Assembly (NCBI GenBank): GCA_044347745.1
Contig: JBIKUD010000043.1
Coordinates: forward strand, 1 to 21,089
Direction of reading: 5' to 3'
Origin: JAIBBV01 sp044347745
GTDB taxonomy: Bacteria > Bdellovibrionota_C > UBA2361 > JAFLCA01
Length of the DNA: 21,089 bases
Shown here: positions 7,223 through 13,493 of the stretch, one piece after another
Layout: every line of letters begins with the position of its first letter
Position numbering within the stretch: position 1 is the first letter of the stretch
Notes under the pieces: model-generated
Seen by the model: the letters and a program-made list of their open reading frames with translations, nothing else
Database searches by the model: none
What the model was told of the DNA's origin: nothing
Program-made: the position numbers and the translations under genes

Positions 7223-8539
7223 CTAATTAAACAAGCTGTTGATCTGTTGATTTGACAAACTCTGATTATTTAGTTTGATTTTTAGCCCGCTCTTAAAACC
7301 CGGATGCGTCGCCAAAGGTCCTTGTCTTATAAACCTCACCTGCCCATTCGCAATGGGACCTCCATAGGTGCTATTAAAATCAAAGGCTGCTCTGTTGCCC
7401 CGGACTAGAAAGCGCTTGACCTCAAGTAACCCAACGCCCGCTGCCATGATGTGTGAACGATCAGCGCTCGGAGATTCAACTCGGATGTTCTCAAGGCGAG
7501 CATAGGGAGTTGTGTATCCCTCTGGAGTTGTATAGAGCCCTTTGCCAGAATCGCTCCAGAAAACAATAGCTCCCATGTTGCCCTTGTAACGTAAGTCCTT
7601 TACGAATACCGGACCTAAGTGCCCAGCCACGGTGAACCCAGAACCCCCGCCACCTTTCACGGTCCAAAGTTTAAGTCGCCGAAAATAAAGCCCACCTGTT
7701 CCAGGCCCAAGCGCGCCGTACTGCGGAGGACGGTTAACTATTTGCACCCCAGTTCGTCCAGACGGGCCAGTTTGGGTAATGTCCGTAAAAACACTATCAC
7801 CGCCGATGCCGCCATTTACTGAATCCAAATAGAGCGCATGTTCTTGGGCTGTTGGAACCCGAAAGCCGCGAATGTCGTAACTGGCTTCGCCGTTGCCTCT
7901 CATCCCCCACTTAAGTCCGTAGCCCCCGTACGAACCTGGGCTGCCTGAAACTAGTTCCACATTATAAAATCTGAGCATGCCCTGCACGCTATTCATTGAT
8001 ACCGTTAAGGCAGTTGCTGCGTTGCCGATGTTTTTAAAGTTAATATTCTTGAAGGTAATGTCATGCACTCCATGGGCCCCAGGCACATCAACCCGGCCCT
8101 GAAAAAGCACTCCGCGAATAGTACATCGCTGGCTGCTCAGCTCAGAAATCACGGAAATATTTTGTATAATATCACCATTGGAGCGATAAACCGCATTGGG
8201 CTTATTTGGGTCGTATTTACCAATTTGTATGCCATTCAGTTCCCCTCGGCAGGCAATAACGTCACCTGCCTGCGCCAGATTAAAAGCCAACGCCAGCGGA
8301 TGCATCAACGGATTGCCATATTGATCTTGAGAAATTACGGTGCCATTTGAAAGTGTCACCGTGCCTGCTTGATCAGCAAGCTGTCTTACCCAAATAGTTG
8401 GGGCCCCTATCACTTTGGCTGAGGGAAGGTCGGGGTCAGTGGTGACCTGCGCGCTCAGTGGGGAAACCCAGGCAAACATCGAGATAAGTGCGCATTGACC
8501 AAGAGACAAGAAAAAACGTGAAGAAAACATACTACTCAT
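7223..8539 (-). CDS. Exported parallel beta-helix protein
   Basis: A 438-residue protein. Residues 1-30 are a signal peptide (cleavage near PLSA-QV). Residues about 80-105 read ALAFNLAQAGDVIACRGELNG, the usual opening of right-handed beta-helix proteins. Rungs follow to about residue 410: NISVISELSSQRCTIRGVLF, HDITFKNINFKNIG and RFYNVELVSG. No catalytic residues can be assigned, so polysaccharide binding or cleavage is only a family-based possibility. It lacks the coiled coil and DNDGDG insert of its neighbour, so the two are analogous rather than obvious duplicates. The ATG has AGAGG six bases upstream. It has its own sigma-54 promoter and operator-like palindrome, matching those of the downstream gene. 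Confidence 0.9.
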   Translation of the reverse strand: MSSMFSSRFFLSLGQCALISMFAWVSPLSAQVTTDPDLPSAKVIGAPTIWVRQLADQAGTVTLSNGTVISQDQYGNPLMHPLALAFNLAQAGDVIACRGELNGIQIGKYDPNKPNAVYRSNGDIIQNISVISELSSQRCTIRGVLFQGRVDVPGAHGVHDITFKNINFKNIGNAATALTVSMNSVQGMLRFYNVELVSGSPGSYGGYGLKWGMRGNGEASYDIRGFRVPTAQEHALYLDSVNGGIGGDSVFTDITQTGPSGRTGVQIVNRPPQYGALGPGTGGLYFRRLKLWTVKGGGGSGFTVAGHLGPVFVKDLRYKGNMGAIVFWSDSGKGLYTTPEGYTTPYARLENIRVESPSADRSHIMAAGVGLLEVKRFLVRGNRAAFDFNSTYGGPIANGQVRFIRQGPLATHPGFKSGLKIKLNNQSLSNQQINSLFN

Positions 8540-8602
8540 AACAACCTCTGTAGTCAGATTTATAAGGAATACTTAGGAAAACTGACTATTGTTAGGAAGC
8601 TA

Positions 8603-8619
8603 TGCAGAGATTGTGCCAA
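8603..8619 (-). promoter_or_regulatory. Sigma-54 promoter of the 7223-8539 gene
   Basis: The minus strand reads TTGGCAC-N5-CTGCAT. This matches TTGGCAC at -24 fully and TTGCA at -12 except one T to C change, with the GG and GC ten bases apart. The predicted start is near 8592, leaving a leader of about 52 nt before the ATG at 8539. Confidence 0.75.
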
Positions 8620-8644
8620 GCCGCACAGATCGAATAGTAGTGCC

Positions 8645-8661
8645 ATGGGACTATTTCCCAT
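8645..8661. promoter_or_regulatory. Palindromic operator candidate, upstream of second sigma-54 promoter
   Basis: ATGGGACTATTTCCCAT is a perfect 6-5-6 inverted repeat containing GGGA-N5-TCCC. Its centre (8653) is 48.5 bp from the middle of the -12 GC (8604-8605), the same offset as at 7008-7020. It probably binds the same dimeric regulator. Confidence 0.6.
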
Positions 8662-8875
8662 AATCAAATAGGAATATCAGTGTGTTAGTCCCCAGAAGTT
8701 TCGGAAGGGCTTCATCGATTTGCATCTAATTCAGCTCATTAATTGCTGGTTCCAGCGTAATTACTGGCTCTTTAATGGCTGACCTTCTTCCCAGCCACCA
8801 CCGTTCTGGTCACTTTGAAACACTGATTAAAAGGAGTAAATTTGGTAAGCAGCAAGAAACAGAGCACTTCGATTG
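8662..8875. other. Intergenic region downstream of the flagellin gene
   Basis: No gene is seen. A 12-bp inverted repeat GCTGG-TT-CCAGC at 8745-8756 is the only obvious structure. A two-base loop and no T run make it a poor terminator. The flagellin transcript end is therefore not identified. Confidence 0.4.
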
Positions 8876-10726
8876 TTAGCTGATGCGCAACAGCTGCAGC
8901 ACCAGATCAGATTGCTGATTCATCTGGGCAAGAATAGAGGTTGATACATCTTGACGAACCTTACTTTTGACAAGATTTGCGGCCTCTGATGCCACATCGA
9001 TGTCGGTTATGCGGCTGCTGGCTTCAAGCGAGTTATCACTCACACTTTGTGCAGTCTTAGTGGCCACTTCAAGCCGGCTTTGATAAGCGCCGATAATGCT
9101 TCTCTGTTTACTTAAGTTCTCAGCAACTTGCGCAAACATTCCCAAGGCCGTTCTAGCATCAGCAAGATTAGTAAGCGAAAATTCTTGCAAGGGATTAACA
9201 CCATCTTCAGTGAGGTTAGTTGCCAAGTACACGCGAGCGGAGCCAAATGCGAGAAAATCCAGTGCCCCATCACTATTAAAGTCACCTGTTGCAATTTGTT
9301 CATAATCACTTGGTGCTGATGGACCCGCTGTTGTATCCACAAACCCATTTCCTCTGCCGATAAAAAAGGAACTAGGACCAGAACCAAACCCAAGAAGATC
9401 TACGTTGCCGTCACTATTAAAGTCGCCTGCTTTTAATAGGGTAAATGAATCGCTCAAAACCTCTGAATCCGTTAGTGTAAGCCCGGCTGAAGAACCAAGG
9501 TAAGTGTCTAGAAGAGAATTGCCACGGTCTGCCACGGCCAGATCTGATATTCCATCGTTATTAAGATCAGCAGTTTCAATTTGCGCACTGATAGATAAAT
9601 TAGTTAACGAAACTGCAAGCTCGAAACTGCCATCCTGTTTCTGATATAACCCCTCAATATCGGCGTAACTGCCAGAATCTTCGGCCAATACCACTATATC
9701 TTTACGACCATCACCATTAAAGTCACCGACTTTTAAATCGACTCTGTCCATGCCCGTGGAGAACATACGACTCTGCCAAGCACTCGTCGCAAACCCCCCA
9801 GCACCATTACCGAGAAATATATCGAATTGGCCTCGTGAGCCCTCTATATAATCAACCTTTCCATCCCCATTAATGTCCGAGAACGCAATAGAAAGTGGGG
9901 GTTCGAGATTTATGGTCTGAGCAGCTTGGAATGTGCCATCTCCATTGCCGCGCAAAACCTCAGTTGAGCTGGCGGTACGCACGCCTAAGTCCAAACGCCC
10001 ATCACCATTTAAATCTGCTGTCACAATTTGTAGCGGATTATCACCAGCGCTATAGGTGGTTCCATTGGTGAAGGTGCCGTCTCCGTTGCCTAAGCGTACA
10101 GTCACGCCCGTTCCACTTGAGTTACCCTGCAGCATATCTAATTTCCCGTCACCGTTTACATCTGCAGAGGCTACTGCTGTTGCAGTGCCTACGTCGATGC
10201 GATCTGTTGTGGAGAAATTGCCAGTACCTTTCGTGCCGCCAACCCCACCCAATATAGAACCGCTGGCTCCGTATCCAGATTGAATTCGAAGACCAGTGCC
10301 AAGAGCCCCACTTAAAAGTCCGATACCATTGAATGTGGAGGCACTTGCCAAACGGAAATATTCTTTTCTAAGTTCTTGCGCTTCTTTGTCGAGGGCTGCG
10401 CGCTGAGCAGAAGAGTATGAGCCGTTGCTAGCTTGGGTAGCCAGCTCCCTTAATCGCTCAACAATTCCTCCAAGACTTGAAACAGTAGAGTCTGCAATGT
10501 TGAGGGCACTGATTCCATCGTTGAGGTTACGCACACCCTGGGCAAATACTCTGCTATTGACCCGAAGCGAGCTACTCAGTGCTAAGCCAGCTGCGTCATC
10601 TGATGCCCGATTGATGCGCTGTCCAGAAGCCAGGCGCTGAAACACCTGCCCAGCATCGCTGAGCGCGTCATTCATACGACGTTGCACCTGCAATGATGCA
10701 ACTTTGGTGTTGAGCCCGATAAACAT
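8876..10726 (-). CDS. Flagellin with an inserted seven-repeat FG-GAP/VCBS beta-propeller
   Basis: A 616-residue flagellar filament protein. The ATG at 10726 is preceded by AAGGA eight bases upstream and begins FIGLNTKVASLQVQRRMN; a GTG at 10771 is also open but lacks such a site. Residues 1-140 are the conserved N-terminal D0/D1 helices (LASGQRINRASDDAAGLALS, LNDGISALNIAD). Residues 525-616 are the C-terminal D1/D0 helices (ITDIDVASEAANLVKS, QQSDLVLQLLR). Between them lie seven regularly spaced calcium loops (DVNGDG at 189, then 238, 284, 335, 387, 435, 482; 46-52 residues apart), as in seven-bladed integrin-alpha-like propellers. The ends polymerise and the propeller should face outward. It would be exported by the flagellar type III system, and there is no signal peptide. 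No sigma-28 promoter was found upstream. The usual name would be fliC, but several flagellin paralogues may exist. Confidence 0.93.
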   Translation of the reverse strand: MFIGLNTKVASLQVQRRMNDALSDAGQVFQRLASGQRINRASDDAAGLALSSSLRVNSRVFAQGVRNLNDGISALNIADSTVSSLGGIVERLRELATQASNGSYSSAQRAALDKEAQELRKEYFRLASASTFNGIGLLSGALGTGLRIQSGYGASGSILGGVGGTKGTGNFSTTDRIDVGTATAVASADVNGDGKLDMLQGNSSGTGVTVRLGNGDGTFTNGTTYSAGDNPLQIVTADLNGDGRLDLGVRTASSTEVLRGNGDGTFQAAQTINLEPPLSIAFSDINGDGKVDYIEGSRGQFDIFLGNGAGGFATSAWQSRMFSTGMDRVDLKVGDFNGDGRKDIVVLAEDSGSYADIEGLYQKQDGSFELAVSLTNLSISAQIETADLNNDGISDLAVADRGNSLLDTYLGSSAGLTLTDSEVLSDSFTLLKAGDFNSDGNVDLLGFGSGPSSFFIGRGNGFVDTTAGPSAPSDYEQIATGDFNSDGALDFLAFGSARVYLATNLTEDGVNPLQEFSLTNLADARTALGMFAQVAENLSKQRSIIGAYQSRLEVATKTAQSVSDNSLEASSRITDIDVASEAANLVKSKVRQDVSTSILAQMNQQSDLVLQLLRIS

Positions 10727-10959
10727 TTGTCCCGTCCTTGAGACTAAAAGCAACTCCCTGCACTTCTTCACCTTACAAAAACGCCATAAACTACTGGTTT
10801 ACTTAGATTCTGTGGCTAAAAAGTTAGTGTAGTGGACAGGCACCTGAAGAGGCAGTTTGAGGTATTTCAGCTAGTTAGCTCTACGAAGCAAGAATTTCTC
10901 GTAGAAGTCACCTAAATTGAAGTAACAGACATAACAGCAGGCAGAATTGGATTGACGTT
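10727..10959. other. Divergent promoter region between flagellin and SIR2 gene
   Basis: This 233-bp region must hold promoters for both divergent genes. I could not place a convincing sigma-28, sigma-54 or sigma-70 site. A weak inverted repeat CTACGA/TCGTAG lies at 10881-10904. Confidence 0.35.
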
Positions 10960-12864
10960 ATGCTCGAACACACAACTAGGCCCCCAGGCGACCAAACTCC
11001 GCCCGTTCACCAGCCATTGGACAATCCAAATTTACCTTTGTTTCCTGGCCTAATCTCTCGCGACGACCTCCTCGGAGAAGATACATTCCAGGCCAGACAA
11101 GAAGACCTAAAGCTTAAACTTGCCTCCATGGTAAGCGACATTTGTTTTGGACATTCTCAAGTACTTGTCTTAGGTGCGGGATTTTCGCGCGATGCAACGG
11201 GAACTGATTGGGCGGGCTTAACGCAAAAAATTGGCCAAGCAATTTTAGATGGTGGTGGCTCCTTACCACAAAACTGGGCTTCGCTTTCGATGCCAGAGCG
11301 CGCCCAAGCTTATCTAAACTGGGTTGAGCATGCTGACGGGCGCTGCCGTCTTGAAGACCTCGTGGCTCAGCACACCCAGGTTGGCAACGGATTTCCGCGA
11401 GCGCAGGAGCTGTCCATACTGCAACGTTTTAGCGCGATGTCGGGCTACATCCTGACCACAAACTACGACACTCTTGCCGAACAAACTCTTGAGTCCCTTG
11501 GAATTCCATTTACCGTGGTTGCTGATGAGCATGAAGTTTCTTACCCAAGACCAACTCCTCCTCCAGGCGGAGTGCTTCTTATAAAACTTCATGGAGATCT
11601 TGCCTCACGTAACATGATCATTAGCCAATCTGATTACGATTCTTTTGAACGCGAGCGTCCGCGCTTGGCTGCGTTTGCCCGCGAACTGTTGGGCAATAAG
11701 CTTCCTGTGTTTTTCGGTTTTGGATTGAGCGACCCCAATATCAACTCGTTGCTGCCTACCTCGACTGAAACTCCACACGTACTCGGCTATGCATTTGGTG
11801 CTCAGCTTAGCGCCGACCAATTATCTTTCGCTCAACGACATAATCTTGTAGCTCTCAATTTTGATTCAATACAAGCGATAGGTGACGGCATGAGGACCCT
11901 CTCGCATAATCTACGGGAACGGGCCCACTTTCGTGAAAATTTGGCCCTCCAGATTCGTAGCCTACAGGATCCAGCGGCAACTGCAGGCTTCGACGCGATA
12001 GCAAATGCAGTAGTTGCACGAGCAACTCAACTCGTTGAGGCCTGGCCACAAGCTCCCATCCAAGACATAACGCTGCCCACCGATGTATCACCGGAGGCCG
12101 TCACTTTGGACCGTTTGGCTGAATTCTCCTCTGATACTCTTCGTACGTATTGGGAAATGGGGCAAACCTTATTTTGTACAGCTCAAAATGGAGCTCGGGT
12201 TCCACCTCAGTTGCTGCTGCAGTTTGGAGAAATACTCTTCGAACAAGGCCGCAATGACAGTGCCCGGCAGTCGTTTCAGCTTGCTATCCGGATTTGGAAA
12301 GAAAATGGAATAGAACCACAGATTACCCCAGCTTCTTATTCCAAGCTGATGGAAGTTTATGCTCGTTTTAACGACAACAGAGCAATTCTGCGCACTTTTG
12401 ATACTCTCGCTAAAAGTTCATATTGGGATAAGCCTGAGTTCCATTTCGACTTAGAGCGTTGTCTGAATATGGCGCTTTATGCTTCAACAGCAACAATTCA
12501 TGCAGCTTTAGAGTTGGGATTTAACCGCCGGGCAGAACTTTTATATGTGCAGGCGATTGAACGTTTTGTTCCGCATATTGCTTCACTACGTGCAGCACCA
12601 GATGGGCAGCTCGAGGGCGTAAATATAGCTCATTACAATTCTGTGCTGGCCATGACTCGGCTGCTTAATGACGCGAACCAGTTGTTTCGAAATTCAGTTA
12701 TTGTGCAACCTGAGGAAGCGGCAGCAGCATTCGCTGAGCTTACGCACTTAATTCGCGTTCCCCCAACACAATTAACCCAAGCCCAATATTCTAAATCTCT
12801 TGCCCAGGCCGTCGGCAAACTAAGTATAGTCCTACGAGGGGAAAACCAACCAAACCAGCCTTAG
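10960..12864 (+). CDS. SIR2-family NADase-like protein with helical C-terminal domain
   Basis: A 634-residue cytoplasmic protein. Residues 68-262 form a SIR2-like Rossmann domain: VLVLGAGFSRDA (NAD-binding loop, 68-79), TTNYD (166-170), KLHGD (209-213, with the usual catalytic His at 211) and FFGFGLSDPN (251-260). The order and spacing match the SIR2_2 group, many members of which hydrolyse NAD to abort phage infection, rather than protein deacetylases; the four-Cys zinc module of true sirtuins is absent. Residues about 340-625 are helical with TPR-like pairs (FGEILFEQGRNDSARQSFQL), likely a sensor or oligomerisation part. The first 40 residues are Pro-rich. The start has only a weak GGA nine bases upstream. 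No partner gene adjoins it; palindromic repeats with a possible terminator follow its stop. A defence role is inferred from the family. Confidence 0.85.
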   Translation: MLEHTTRPPGDQTPPVHQPLDNPNLPLFPGLISRDDLLGEDTFQARQEDLKLKLASMVSDICFGHSQVLVLGAGFSRDATGTDWAGLTQKIGQAILDGGGSLPQNWASLSMPERAQAYLNWVEHADGRCRLEDLVAQHTQVGNGFPRAQELSILQRFSAMSGYILTTNYDTLAEQTLESLGIPFTVVADEHEVSYPRPTPPPGGVLLIKLHGDLASRNMIISQSDYDSFERERPRLAAFARELLGNKLPVFFGFGLSDPNINSLLPTSTETPHVLGYAFGAQLSADQLSFAQRHNLVALNFDSIQAIGDGMRTLSHNLRERAHFRENLALQIRSLQDPAATAGFDAIANAVVARATQLVEAWPQAPIQDITLPTDVSPEAVTLDRLAEFSSDTLRTYWEMGQTLFCTAQNGARVPPQLLLQFGEILFEQGRNDSARQSFQLAIRIWKENGIEPQITPASYSKLMEVYARFNDNRAILRTFDTLAKSSYWDKPEFHFDLERCLNMALYASTATIHAALELGFNRRAELLYVQAIERFVPHIASLRAAPDGQLEGVNIAHYNSVLAMTRLLNDANQLFRNSVIVQPEEAAAAFAELTHLIRVPPTQLTQAQYSKSLAQAVGKLSIVLRGENQPNQP

Positions 12865-12911
12865 GCATGGCCTCATGAAGCCAGATGGCCATCACGAGAC
12901 GAGCGAACGGT

Positions 12912-13180
12912 ATATACTGAGCGCAGAATGAATTTCCGCTTTTATGGCTGAGGTTCCATCGCGAAGTATATTGCGCAGGCGGAGCCGAAGCCATCAACAA
13001 ATATACCGCTCACAGAACATAGAAACTAATTCCGCTATATAATAAATGAATACCCTGCGGGTGGTGGTCTCTTTTTTGCGCTCAGTATATTTGCCCCTGG
13101 CTCGGCTCCGCCTCACAATATACCGCTCACCTCAAGTCAAAGCTGGCTAAAGACGGAAATTTAAATCGTGAGCGGTATAT
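12912..13180 (+). repeat. Full-length modular palindromic repeat, copy 2a
   Basis: Same five-part order as the element at 3522-3796, slightly shorter (269 bp): ATATACTGAGCGC at the left, GTGAGCGGTATAT at the right, central module 13000-13090 approximately. It begins 48 bp after the SIR2 stop. The central hairpin ACCCTGCGGGT (13052-13062) followed by six T (13072-13077) could end the SIR2 transcript. Confidence 0.9.
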
Positions 13181-13451
13181 ACTGAGCGCAGAATGAATTT
13201 CCGCCTCTATCACTGACTCTCCATCGCGAAGTATATTGCGCAGGCGAAGCCGTAGCGATCAACAAATATACCGCTCACAGAACATAGAAACTAATTCCGC
13301 TAAAGATTAGATAAAATGGACACCCTGCGGGTGGCAGTCTATTTTTTTGCGCTCAGTATATTTGCCCCTGGCTCGGCTCCGCCTCACAATATACCGCTCA
13401 CCTCAAGCTTAGAGTGGCTAAAGACGGAAATTCATTTCGTGAGCGGTATAT
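13177..13451 (+). repeat. Full-length modular palindromic repeat, copy 2b
   Basis: A second complete 275-bp copy in direct tandem with 2a; the two share the bases ATAT in the junction GTATATAC. The modules match copy 1a part for part, with sequence drift mainly in the middle of the first module. It ends 42 bp from the stop of the SGNH gene, so copies 2a and 2b exactly fill the gap between two convergent genes. Confidence 0.9.
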
Positions 13452-13493
13452 ACTTGAAGAATTAATTGTTTTTCCTATCTATATCTAGGTTAA

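Noticed and set aside
10727..10780. Sigma-54 or sigma-28 promoter for the flagellin
   Set aside because: TGCAGGGAGTTGCT and TGGCGTTTTTGTAAG have wrong spacing or lack GG/GC; no GCCGATAA-like -10 was found.
10881..10904. Operator between flagellin and SIR2 genes
   Set aside because: Only six bases pair (CTACGA/TCGTAG) around a 12-base asymmetrical loop, which is within chance for this much intergenic DNA.
12912..13451. Possible CRISPR array (repeated blocks with 27-29 bp spacers)
   Set aside because: The linkers are conserved between copies and pair as inverted repeats instead of being unique spacers, the modules differ in length, and no cas gene is present.
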